From: Kistimonas sp. bin40
GTDB taxonomy: Bacteria > Pseudomonadota > Gammaproteobacteria > Pseudomonadales > Endozoicomonadaceae
Assembly: GCA_002238585.1 (NCBI GenBank)
Contig: MPMQ01000001.1
Location: forward strand, 141,771-188,776
Direction: 5' to 3'
Length of the DNA stretch: 47,006 nucleotides
Position numbers and translations under genes: made by a program. The notes below the pieces were generated by a model that did no database searches, was not told where the DNA came from, and saw nothing but the letters and a program-made list of their open reading frames with translations. Every line of letters starts with the position of its first letter. The first letter of the stretch is position 1. Below are positions 1-7,764 of this stretch, piece by piece.

Positions 1-1
1 T

Positions 2-868
2 CACAGGGAGGGGGCCGTCTGGCAGGAACAGTCCATAGTGGATGAACAGGGGCAGCCTGTGCACAGCCTGTGGCAGACCGAAGCTGTCATGGATCCTGGA
101 GGCAGCTGGCTGGCGCTGGCGCGCAATAGCCGTCAGGGTGCGGCAGCCACAGAGGCTGTTCATTACCGGGTCACCCTCTTCGGTTTCGCGCCAGGGCGTG
201 GTTGGTCACCAGTGAGCCGCTACATCTGCAACGAGTGCGATATGGACATTGCATTTCTCATGAGTTTCAGTGCGGACGGCCAGCAGCTGGTGTTTCTTGA
301 CAGCTGGAGTCGGTGGGACAGCCGTCTGTGTGTGCTGTCTGCCGCAGGGCAGCCTCCCTGGAGCCAGGCGGCGTTTATGGATTATGTCTCCAGGTTGTCA
401 ACAGTGGTGGGGAACGACAAGTGTTGTATACCCAGGCATGTGGAATTTTCCGTCAATGGTCGCGTTTTGGTGGCGGTGGGCGGGGCGGGTGTCCATATTT
501 GGCGGCGTACCCTTGCGCGAAGTTGGGCCTCGGCGGCCTGGATTTCCCGTGCTGGCAGGGAGTCTTGCCGTGATGCGGTCTTTTCTCCAGATGGTTTTCA
601 TCTGGGGTTGGCTTGGGGCGCGCAGGGCGAGGTCAGCGTCTGGGGCCCCCGCCGTGATGGTCTTTACATCAGAAAAGCACGATTTCTGCATGGCAGGCCG
701 GTGAAGCTGATGCGGTTTACGCCGGATGCCAGCCAGCTATTGATCGGCTCCTGGGGCTACAGGGAGAGCCTGGCTATGAGTACCGAGCTGGGGTGCCTGC
801 AGCTGGTGCCCTACCGGCGACCAGGAAGCCAGGAAGCCAGAAAACCTGAGGCTGTAGATGAAGAATGA
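2..868 (+). CDS. Beta-propeller (WD40-like) protein, 5' truncated by window edge
   Basis: The reading frame is open from the first bases of the window, so the N-terminus lies upstream; a GTG at position 38 is only an internal codon of this frame. The protein aligns throughout with the C-terminal ~270 residues of the next gene. Shared features are a conserved CxxC pair (CNEC here, CKDC there), the blocks SRWDSRL/SRWNSSL and QPPW, and repeated FSPDG/FTPDAS-type strands followed by a hydrophobic strand and a Trp, as in WD40 or quinoprotein-like propeller blades. Whether it carries an N-terminal F-box like its neighbour cannot be seen. The pair looks like a tandem duplication with strong divergence. 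The catalytic or binding role is unknown. Protein-protein interaction, possibly with host proteins, is inference from the fold. Confidence 0.8.
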   Translation, partial: HREGAVWQEQSIVDEQGQPVHSLWQTEAVMDPGGSWLALARNSRQGAAATEAVHYRVTLFGFAPGRGWSPVSRYICNECDMDIAFLMSFSADGQQLVFLDSWSRWDSRLCVLSAAGQPPWSQAAFMDYVSRLSTVVGNDKCCIPRHVEFSVNGRVLVAVGGAGVHIWRRTLARSWASAAWISRAGRESCRDAVFSPDGFHLGLAWGAQGEVSVWGPRRDGLYIRKARFLHGRPVKLMRFTPDASQLLIGSWGYRESLAMSTELGCLQLVPYRRPGSQEARKPEAVDEE

Positions 869-920
869 TCCCGCTGTACAAGGGGAGGCTGGCATGGGTT
901 TTGACATCTGTGCCTGATGA

Positions 921-2891
921 ATGCTGGAGAATCACCGGGGGCCTGAGGGCGTGGACAGAATCCCTTCTTTTGAAACTTCGTCGCCTTCTGCTGTGTCTCT
1001 CCCCGAGCAGGTGAGAGAACAGGGCTTGGCCGCGACAGCTGCCGGTCACAGGGGTGTTGGGTCCGGACTTGATGTCCGGGCACCGGTGGAGCCGGCCACA
1101 GGTCGCTGGAGTGGTCGCGATTTGTCGAGCTGGCCCGACCCCTTGCTGGAGCTGGTGTTGCGCGAGCTGGGGCCTGCTGATCTGGCGCTGTGCCGGCGGG
1201 TATGCCGACAGTGGCGCAGGCTGGCGGGCAATGTTGAGCTGCAGGGGCGCGCTTTCATGCGGACCTTCCCGGCTTTTTTCAGACAGCGGCTGGAACAGGG
1301 ACTGGATCGCGACTACTGTCACCAGAATCTGGAGCCTTGGTGCCAGGCGCTGGCACCTGACTCGGCGCGCAGACAGCAGCTGGAATCATGTGTCGCGCAG
1401 CGGCTGTCCAGTCGGGCCCTTTTCTTCCTGCAGGTGGAACAGATGCGTGCCATCCCGGCGTTTTCTGCACTCGGCTGCGAGCGCCTCGACGACCAGAACC
1501 CTTTATACCGACTGGTGTGTAGTCCGAACGGACGCTTGTTGGCTGATGCGCGTCAGGCGGCAGACGCGGCCGCAGGTTCCGGTCATATCAGCTATATCAG
1601 CTTGTGGTACTTCGACGAGGAGGGGGTGCAGCGCTTGTTCAGAGAGCGGCACGATCATCCCCTTCAGATTCTGAGCTTCAGTAAAGACAACCGCACACTG
1701 GAAGCTGTTGATGCGCTGGGCACACAGTGGGTGTGGCAGTCGGAGGCGGATAAGGGGCCCTGGCGTCCTGTCACCAAAACCCGGCTGTACAAGCGCCAGG
1801 TCCGTCAGGTGGAGCTCAGTACTGATGGCCGCTACCTGGCGTTGCTGTCAGACGATAGCGTTCTTGTTTTTACCAGGCAGGCACAGGGGATCTGGAAGCA
1901 GCAATGGTGCTGGTGCTGGCGGGATGTCACAGGGCCCGAGCCCCTGCATGACTGGCCCCTGGTGAGGCCTGGGCCGGTCGGCTTTTGCTTCAGCTGTCAC
2001 AGCCAGCATCTGTTGATGCCTTTGGAGGACGGCCTTTTGTGCGCTTTCCAGACGGCGGCTGGCTGGCAGCCCCAGGTCATAGAGCGGCCTCGGACAACCC
2101 AGGAGGTCCGGTGGCGGATTGACAGGCCGGTTCTGAGTCTCGATGAATCTTTGCTGGCTGTGGCCTTTCGCCCTTTTGATCGAAGTGTTGCCTGGCATGA
2201 TGGTGTTCATATAACGCTTTATGGCTTCACAGCAGGGCAAGGCTGGGCACCGATTACACGCAGATTGTGCAAGGACTGCCGTATTGAATGGCCGTTTCCC
2301 ATGGTGTTCAGTCCTGATAGCCAGCAGCTGATGCTGCCGCAGCGCCAAAGCCGGTGGAACAGCAGTTTGTACCGGTTGTCTGACCGCAGTCAGCCGCCAT
2401 GGGAAGAGGGATTGTCCCTGCCTGTCCTGGATATATTGGATGTGGTACGCCGCGAGCAAAGCTGTGTTGTCAACTTTGTGGAGTTTTCTGGCAATGGGCT
2501 TTTTGTTGCAGCGGTTGCTCAGGCGGGAGTCCGTGTCTGGCAGCATGACCTGGCGCATGGATGGTCGTCGCTGGCATGGATTGGTCATGGATCACTGGGT
2601 TTGTGCCAGGCACACTTTTCCCCGGATGCATATCACATGGCACTGTGTGTCTGCGATGAAGGTGAGCTGAGCATCTGGGGTCTGGGATTTGATGGGCGGT
2701 TTTCGAGGAAAGTGTATCTACCGCATGGTGTTGCCGTGCGGTTATTGGGGTTCACACGGGATGTCAGTCGGGTGCTGTTCGCCGTCGCCAATCCTGGGCA
2801 AGGTCTCGTTGAGGCGGCAAGGGTGACATGTCTGCGTCTTCGACCTGGGGAGACGGGGTTCCAGAATAGGAGCTACTGTCGTCTTTTATGA
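921..2891 (+). CDS. F-box and beta-propeller domain protein (eukaryote-like, candidate effector)
   Basis: This 656-residue protein has three parts. Residues 1-68 are a low-complexity N-terminus. Residues ~69-108 are an F-box-like helix bundle: SSWPDPLLELVLREL, then DLALCRRVCRQWRRLA, the spacing typical of eukaryotic F-boxes. From ~180 to the end there are repeated WD40-like strands (VCSPNGRLL, FSKDNRTL, LSTDGRYLALLS, FSPDSQQL, FSPDAYHMAL). In eukaryotes the F-box binds Skp1 of SCF ubiquitin ligases and the propeller recruits substrate. Bacterial versions, for example in Legionella, are injected effectors. That role here is inference, since no secretion signal or secretion genes are visible. 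The start ATG has no clear Shine-Dalgarno sequence. It lies 52 bp after the upstream paralogue and could be cotranscribed with it. Confidence 0.82.
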   Translation: MLENHRGPEGVDRIPSFETSSPSAVSLPEQVREQGLAATAAGHRGVGSGLDVRAPVEPATGRWSGRDLSSWPDPLLELVLRELGPADLALCRRVCRQWRRLAGNVELQGRAFMRTFPAFFRQRLEQGLDRDYCHQNLEPWCQALAPDSARRQQLESCVAQRLSSRALFFLQVEQMRAIPAFSALGCERLDDQNPLYRLVCSPNGRLLADARQAADAAAGSGHISYISLWYFDEEGVQRLFRERHDHPLQILSFSKDNRTLEAVDALGTQWVWQSEADKGPWRPVTKTRLYKRQVRQVELSTDGRYLALLSDDSVLVFTRQAQGIWKQQWCWCWRDVTGPEPLHDWPLVRPGPVGFCFSCHSQHLLMPLEDGLLCAFQTAAGWQPQVIERPRTTQEVRWRIDRPVLSLDESLLAVAFRPFDRSVAWHDGVHITLYGFTAGQGWAPITRRLCKDCRIEWPFPMVFSPDSQQLMLPQRQSRWNSSLYRLSDRSQPPWEEGLSLPVLDILDVVRREQSCVVNFVEFSGNGLFVAAVAQAGVRVWQHDLAHGWSSLAWIGHGSLGLCQAHFSPDAYHMALCVCDEGELSIWGLGFDGRFSRKVYLPHGVAVRLLGFTRDVSRVLFAVANPGQGLVEAARVTCLRLRPGETGFQNRSYCRLL

Positions 2892-3005
2892 CGGGATCTG
2901 GTGCATCTTGATTTTCCTTCTGACAGCCGGAAGCCGGAAAGCCTGCTACTCTTCTGCGGTCAGGAATGCCGGTGCTTGTTTTTTTATTGATTCTGGAGGT
3001 TGTCC

Positions 3006-3653
3006 ATGTCTCAGGCAGTGTCAGGAACGCCGGAAAAAAGTGGTGTGGATGTAGTGGGTGAGGGTGACGGCTCCGCCCGGAGTGCTGAGGTGGCTACGGA
3101 CGCCGGGTTGCGCAGTGACTGGCAGGCGCTGATCGAGGCGAGAAAGGAACTGCTCAAGTGTATGGCCAGTATGGAAAAAGCGCAGATCCAGGAGCGGGAG
3201 GAGAACGCCAGGCTGCTGGAGGCCATTGAGAAGGCGCAGGCTCTGTACCATGAAGAAAATCAGCAGGCTCAGCTCGCTATGGGCCGGTGTGTGGTCAATA
3301 CTGTCGTGGCCGAGTGGGAGGGTAACGAGACGACCTATGCCCTGTACCGGCAAGAGAGCGAGAAAGCGCGACTGGCCATGGACAAACGTATGGCGGAGGC
3401 CATGATGACCACCTGGGAAGAGAGTCGTCAGGTGCAGGCGCGTTACTTTGAGCAGAATCAGAAGGTCATGCTCAGTATGGACAGACGCATCCTGGAGGGT
3501 TTGTCCATCCACCGGGAGGCGGTGGCTGTTTATCGCGAGGCGATGGGCAAGGCTGTGGCGGAGGTGAGGGCCGAGATCGGTGCTGTTGGTCATCAGCTGT
3601 GGCTGGCTTGTGGTGCCTTGCTGGTGGTTTTTCTGCTCCAGACCTGGTACTGA
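3006..3653 (+). CDS. Tail-anchored coiled-coil protein with 33-residue repeats (paralogue A)
   Basis: The start is ATG 3006, preceded by GGAGG at 2995-2999; an in-frame TTG at 3000 would sit on top of that site. The ~215-residue product has a polar N-terminus, a long predicted coiled coil, and one C-terminal hydrophobic segment (WLACGALLVVFLLQTW) ending at the stop, so it looks tail-anchored with an N-in topology. The coil is built from 33-residue units (three 11-residue hendecads) beginning YHEEN, YRQES and YFEQN, each followed by an L/S-A/S-M-(D/G)-(K/R)-R block, then a shorter final unit. It is a clear paralogue of the next gene. I do not recognise the family. The shape suggests an oligomeric membrane-attached rod; the function is unknown. 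Confidence 0.78.
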   Translation: MSQAVSGTPEKSGVDVVGEGDGSARSAEVATDAGLRSDWQALIEARKELLKCMASMEKAQIQEREENARLLEAIEKAQALYHEENQQAQLAMGRCVVNTVVAEWEGNETTYALYRQESEKARLAMDKRMAEAMMTTWEESRQVQARYFEQNQKVMLSMDRRILEGLSIHREAVAVYREAMGKAVAEVRAEIGAVGHQLWLACGALLVVFLLQTWY

Positions 3654-3850
3654 AAGATGCAAGGTGTGATTGGCTTCCAAAGCGGAGCGGCTGTCGGCCT
3701 GAGTCACCGATGTGGGGGCTGTGGTTCCTTTTGGCAGGAAGCAGGCTGCGGATGGAAAATCCGGCTTGGAGTCCGGACCTGGAGCGCGTATCCGGATGTT
3801 CGTCGTGTTGAGCTGCTGTGTGTAGCTGCTGTGTGTATGTGGAGGCTGTC

Positions 3851-4621
3851 GTGACCCAGCATTTTTTCCGAACGCCGCAAGAAAGCGGTGAGGAGAGCCA
3901 GGCGGCCAGCCTGCGGGGTGCTGCTGTGGATGCTGCTGTGAATTCTGCTGTGGATGCTGGTGTGGATGTTGCTGTGGATTCTGGTGTGGATGCTGCTGTG
4001 AATGCTGCTGTGAATGCTGCTGTGGATTCTGGTGTGGGTGCTGGTGTGGATTCTGGCTCTGCTGTGGGCTCTGATCAGGGTGTCACCAGGCAGGACCTGA
4101 TCGATGTCAGGAGAGAGCTGGTCGAGGCCATGACGACCATGAAAAAAGCGCAGGCCTGTCAGCGGCGCGAGCACAGGAAGATCGTTGCAGCGCTTGAGAA
4201 AATGCAGGCCCTGCATTACGAAATGAGCCAGAAATCCCGGACCACTATGGGAAAGCTGGTTGCCGATGCCGCAGCCGCAAGCCAGGAGGAAAGCCGGGAG
4301 GTGCGGACCCAGTACTCTGAGGAGAATTGCAAGCTTTTGGCCGCGATGGACAAACGCATTGCCGAGGTTGTTGCCAGCACGCGGGAGGGGACCTTGAGGT
4401 CGCAAACCCTGCACTTTGAGGCGAGTCAGAAAATTTTGTCAGCCATGGACGCGCGCATGCTCGACAACATAGCCGTTCACAAGGAGGCTGTTGATGTCTA
4501 TCGGGGGTCCATGGCGAGAGCCGTGTCGGATCTGCGTTCGGAAATCAGTGCTGTCAGTGGTCGCTTGTGGCTGGTTTTTGGAGCACTGTTGGTGGTGGTT
4601 CTGATTCGCACCTGGTCCTGA
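3851..4621 (+). CDS. Tail-anchored coiled-coil protein with 33-residue repeats (paralogue B)
   Basis: GTG 3851 is chosen as start because GGAGG lies at 3841-3845 with 5-nt spacing; an ATG at 3818 in the same frame has no such site. The product (~256 residues) has an N-terminal low-complexity tract of 4-residue repeats (A/S-A/G-V-D/N) at residues ~24-67. A coiled coil with 33-residue units (starting HYEMS, YSEEN, HFEAS) then aligns residue for residue with the upstream paralogue. It ends in the hydrophobic anchor WLVFGALLVVVLIRTW. The N-terminal tract is absent from paralogue A, so it was gained or expanded here. The two genes are ~200 bp apart and probably arose by duplication. The function is unknown. 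Adjacent F-box/propeller genes suggest a shared accessory island. Confidence 0.78.
   Translation: MTQHFFRTPQESGEESQAASLRGAAVDAAVNSAVDAGVDVAVDSGVDAAVNAAVNAAVDSGVGAGVDSGSAVGSDQGVTRQDLIDVRRELVEAMTTMKKAQACQRREHRKIVAALEKMQALHYEMSQKSRTTMGKLVADAAAASQEESREVRTQYSEENCKLLAAMDKRIAEVVASTREGTLRSQTLHFEASQKILSAMDARMLDNIAVHKEAVDVYRGSMARAVSDLRSEISAVSGRLWLVFGALLVVVLIRTWS
3920..4051 (+). repeat. 12-bp coding tandem repeat, 11 copies
   Basis: Eleven consecutive 12-nt units of the form (G/T)CTG(C/G)TGTG(G/A)AT encode a four-residue repeat (Ala/Ser-Ala/Gly-Val-Asp/Asn) near the N-terminus of the coiled-coil protein. Because the unit is a multiple of three, copy-number changes keep the frame and alter only the length of the linker. 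The last units are degenerate. Confidence 0.85.
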
Positions 4622-5165
4622 GTGGGGCTGCGTGTGTAGAGGCGGTGTGCTGTGAGCGGTGGCGGGCTGTTGTTGCGTTGGTTCCGTGTCTGGGGAGCCT
4701 GAGGTGCAGAGTCTGCGAGTGTCTTTTTTCAAGGGTGGGGATACAGCAAGGGGCGAGGCCTTGGGGAGCTTTCTTCGAGCTCTTCCTTTGAGGGCTCTTC
4801 GATGTTTTAGCTGGATTTTTTCCGGCGGCTTGACTGACAGCGCGGTTCCCTCCGGCGATCTGTACAGCGGCGTCTTGCTTGGCATGTGAATGGCGATGGG
4901 TAAGAGCTACCTGTTTGAATCCGTCATTGTCTGCTGCCGTCCGGATGAGCGGCGATGGGTTCTCTATTGTGGTATTCGACGGTCTTCAATGCATTTGGTT
5001 GCGATTCTTTTTCTGTGACGAAAAAGGCTGGTCCTGTTGTCTTCATACCGTCAAAGAGCCGGAAGGCTGCATTTGTAGTTCATTCAGCACCGCTGTCGCC
5101 ATTCAGCACCGCTGTGGCATTGTGCAAAGGTTCCCCGGACAAAGAACGAGAATGGCTGTGTATAG
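4622..5165. other. Non-coding spacer left of the 180-bp repeat array
   Basis: No convincing gene is seen. Open frames here run on into the non-coding repeat array or overlap the preceding gene, and they lack a good ribosome site and any recognisable domain. A 16-bp direct repeat (CATTCAGCACCGCTGT) occurs at 5081-5096 and 5100-5115. Confidence 0.5.
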
Positions 5166-6232
5166 GGTCCCAGTGTCCTGTGGGCATGGAGCAAAGGTGG
5201 CTTCTCCCTGTTGTTTGAATAGGGAATCCTTTCCTTGGTCAGCAAATCTCCGATATGTACGGATTGACTGATACAGTCGTTTACAGGTCGGCAGCTAGTC
5301 TGCTGTAGACCTGTCAGACCGTTTGACCATACTGCTGTATCTATGGTCCCAGCGTCTCGTGGGCACGGAAAAAAATGGCTTCACCCTGTTGTTTGAATAG
5401 GGAAGTCGTGCCTTGGTCAGGAAATCTCCGATATGTACGGATTGGCTGATGGCAGTCGTTTACAGGTCGGCAGCTAGTCTGCTGTAGCCCGGGCAGACCG
5501 GGTAGACCGTTTGATCATACTGCTGTATCACTGGTCGCAGTGTCCTGTGGGAATGGAGCAAAAGTGGCTTCTCCCTGTTGTTTGAATAGGGAAGTCGTGC
5601 CTTGGTCAGGAAATCTCCGATATGTACGGATTGGCTGATGGCAGTCGTTTACAGGTCGGCAGCTAGTCTGCTGTAGCCCTGTCAGACCGTTTGATCATAC
5701 TGCTGTATCTATGGTCCCGGCGTCTCGTGGGCACGGAAAAAAATGGCTTCACCCTGTTGTTTGAATAGGGAATTCTTTCCTTGGTCAGTAAATCTCCGAT
5801 CTGTGCGGATTGACTGATACAGTCGTTTACAGGTCGGCAGCTAGTCTGCTGTAGACCTGTCAGACCGTTTGATCATACTGCTGTATCTATGCCCAGCGTC
5901 TCGTGGGCACGGAAAAAAATGGCTTCACCCTGTTGTTTGAATAGGGAAGTCGTGCCTTGGTCAGGAAATATCCGATATGTACGGAATGTACGGATTGGCT
6001 GATGGTCGTCGTTTACAGGTCGCCAGCTATTCTGCTGTAGACCTGTCAGACCGTTTGATCATACTGCTGTATCTATGGTTGCAGTGTCCTGTGGGCATGG
6101 AAAAAAAGTGGCTTCACCCTGTTGTTTGAATAGGGCATTCTTTCCTTGGTCAGCAAATAGCCGATATGTACGGATTGGCTGATGGCCGTCGTTTACAGGT
6201 CGCCAGCCAGGCTGCCGTAGACCATTTGATCA
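5166..6232. repeat. Six tandem copies of a ~180-bp non-coding element
   Basis: Units begin near 5166, 5345, 5533, 5713, 5891 and 6077 (178-188 bp each), and the sixth is cut short at the can stop codon. Each contains a conserved TTGTTTGAATAGGG block, a CTTGGTCAG(G/C)AAAT block, a GATATGTACGGATT-like block and a hairpin core. The core has arms ACAGGTC/GACCTGT, an inner CAGC/GCTG stem and a ~6-nt loop (for example 5283-5314 in unit 1, 5829-5860 in unit 4 and 6015-6046 in unit 5); the arms are partly broken in units 2 and 3. The TTTGATCATACTGCTGTATC tail precedes the next unit. No frame is conserved across units. The period and the lack of spacers exclude CRISPR. The array sits between convergent genes. 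Confidence 0.9.
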
Positions 6233-6820
6233 GGCGGTGCGACTGTCCAGTACACGCAGCCGTCCCGTGTCCAGGCTGTAGAAACAAGCATGCACCGCCA
6301 GCGACTGGCCCCTTTGCCAGGCTTGCTGCACCTTGGGCAGGGCCGTCAGTTGAGACCATTGTGCCCGCAGGCTGAGTTCGCTGAGGTGGTCGGCACGCGC
6401 CGACTCCGGCAGGCTGCCCAACTTCTCGCGATGTTGCTCACGCACTGCGCACACAGGAGCCAGCCACTCCTGCAGAACGCCGCTGGCCTGGCCCTGTAGT
6501 GCGGCTTCGACACCACCGCAGCGACTATGGCCGACCACCATAATGTGACGCACCTTGAGGTGGTCGATGGCAAACGCCAGCACAGACGAGCAGCTGCTGT
6601 CTGTTTCCCTGACCAGATTGGCTATATTGCGGTGCACCAGCATTTCCCCCGGTCCCAGACCGGTCAGTTGTTCCGGTGCAATACGGCTGTCGATGCACCC
6701 AATCCACAAAAAGCGGGGGGCATGAATCCGGGACTGACGGAGAAAGCCACCCGGGTCTTGTGCTTCCCGTTCCTGTGACCAGCTCTGGTTATTGGCCAGT
6801 ATCTGTGCCAGCTCATTCAC
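6230..6820 (-). CDS. can: Beta-class carbonic anhydrase
   Basis: This cytoplasmic zinc enzyme interconverts CO2 and bicarbonate, supplying bicarbonate to biosynthetic carboxylases. The 196-residue protein shows the beta-class signature: Cys42 and Asp44-Arg46 in IGCIDSRI, and His98 and Cys101 in VVGHSRCGG. These are the three Zn ligands plus the Asp/Arg dyad. It is slightly shorter than E. coli Can (~220 residues). The start is GTG 6820, with GAGAGG upstream; its GTGA overlaps the stop of the preceding gene, so translation is probably coupled. The stop codon coincides with the end of the last copy of the 180-bp repeat array, so the 3' end of the transcript would run straight into that array. 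Confidence 0.95.
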   Translation of the reverse strand: MNELAQILANNQSWSQEREAQDPGGFLRQSRIHAPRFLWIGCIDSRIAPEQLTGLGPGEMLVHRNIANLVRETDSSCSSVLAFAIDHLKVRHIMVVGHSRCGGVEAALQGQASGVLQEWLAPVCAVREQHREKLGSLPESARADHLSELSLRAQWSQLTALPKVQQAWQRGQSLAVHACFYSLDTGRLRVLDSRTA

Positions 6821-7758
6821 TCTGCGTACCTCTCTTCAGGTGGTGCCGTCCGCGCCTGTGAGGTTCCGGATTGCTGCATGACGGCCAGCGGGCGCAGGTG
6901 CCGCCAGGCTTCTGCCTTGAACTGGGGAATATGAAGCATCTCGCCCAGACTGCATGTGACACCAAAACCCATGCCGGATACCCACTGGAAGCCACAGCTG
7001 TCGTCGAAAGACTCCGGCCCCGGCCAGAGACAGGAATAAGCGGCCCGCCCGAAAACCAGCAGGGTCTTGCGGCGCGCCAGTCCGTACTGGTTGCCGAGCC
7101 AGGCTTGCACCGCCTCCCGGGCGTAGCTGTGGTTCGTCGCAGCGACGCCCGGAAGCATGGGCCAGGCAAACAGACCCATCCGCGGTGAGGGCTCCATGGC
7201 AATCCGCAGTGCCCGCAAGATGTTGTCCAGCAAGCGCCCATGGAAGTCGGTGAACTGCTCCAGACCCGACCAGGGCAGGTCCGCAACCACCAGACAGTCA
7301 TGAGTAGCATCAATAGCCGCCAGGCGGAAAGGGCTGCATTCGCCGGAAACAGGAGGGGACTCAGCCGCAGGGGCCAAGGCGACAGCCGGCCGGGGGGCCG
7401 GGGACGCAGCCTGCTGTTGCTGTGAAACAGGGGGTGGCTGTTGTTGAACAGGGGGTGGCTGTGCCAGGGCCTGGGAGAGTTCCGGGCTGGAACCCGAATC
7501 CTGCGCTGCCAGCTGGTGCGCAGGGGTGTCCATTTCTGCCAGCTGGGCTGTCAGCTGCCATGCTTCTTGTTGTGAATCCTGCTGCTGTGCATCCTGACCG
7601 CCAGGCTGACATGGCTGTGGAGCCTGGCTGGCATCCTGAAGGGGGCCTGGCAGCGCACTGGCCTGCTCAACAACGACAGCAGCCGGGGGCGATTGCCGTG
7701 GTACCCAGCAATCGATGCCCATGGCGGCCAGATAAGCAAGGCGGTGCCGCAGGTTCAT
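6817..7758 (-). CDS. holD: DNA polymerase III psi-like subunit (large, Pseudomonas-type)
   Basis: The first ~25 residues (RLAYLAAMGIDCWVPR) resemble the N-terminus of E. coli psi (WQLQQLGITQWSLRR), the segment that contacts chi. After a Gln/Pro/Ala-rich linker (~25-140), the C-terminal half (CLVVADLPW, then LDNILRAL, then MGLFAWPML) follows the psi core order VANDLP, then VLRAL. At 313 residues it is about twice E. coli psi. In Pseudomonas aeruginosa a similarly large divergent psi is encoded close to a beta-carbonic anhydrase gene, which matches this neighbourhood. Its role would be to bridge the clamp loader, chi and SSB. It starts 6 bp after hemH and overlaps can by 3 bp. Assignment is from similarity by eye and synteny, not from a search. 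Confidence 0.6.
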   Translation of the reverse strand: MNLRHRLAYLAAMGIDCWVPRQSPPAAVVVEQASALPGPLQDASQAPQPCQPGGQDAQQQDSQQEAWQLTAQLAEMDTPAHQLAAQDSGSSPELSQALAQPPPVQQQPPPVSQQQQAASPAPRPAVALAPAAESPPVSGECSPFRLAAIDATHDCLVVADLPWSGLEQFTDFHGRLLDNILRALRIAMEPSPRMGLFAWPMLPGVAATNHSYAREAVQAWLGNQYGLARRKTLLVFGRAAYSCLWPGPESFDDSCGFQWVSGMGFGVTCSLGEMLHIPQFKAEAWRHLRPLAVMQQSGTSQARTAPPEERYAE

Positions 7759-7764
7759 GGGCTG

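Noticed and set aside
3704-4414. Minus-strand ORF rich in IHSS/IHTS repeats
   Set aside because: It is the antisense shadow of the 12-bp repeat and coiled coil of the plus-strand gene, which has a good ribosome site, a membrane anchor and a paralogue.
4879-5271. Plus-strand 130-codon ORF entering the repeat array
   Set aside because: It runs into the first non-coding repeat unit, lacks a domain and a good ribosome site, and is not preserved in other units.
5166-6232. CRISPR array
   Set aside because: Units of ~180 bp are contiguous, with no short repeat plus unique spacer pattern, and no cas genes are present.
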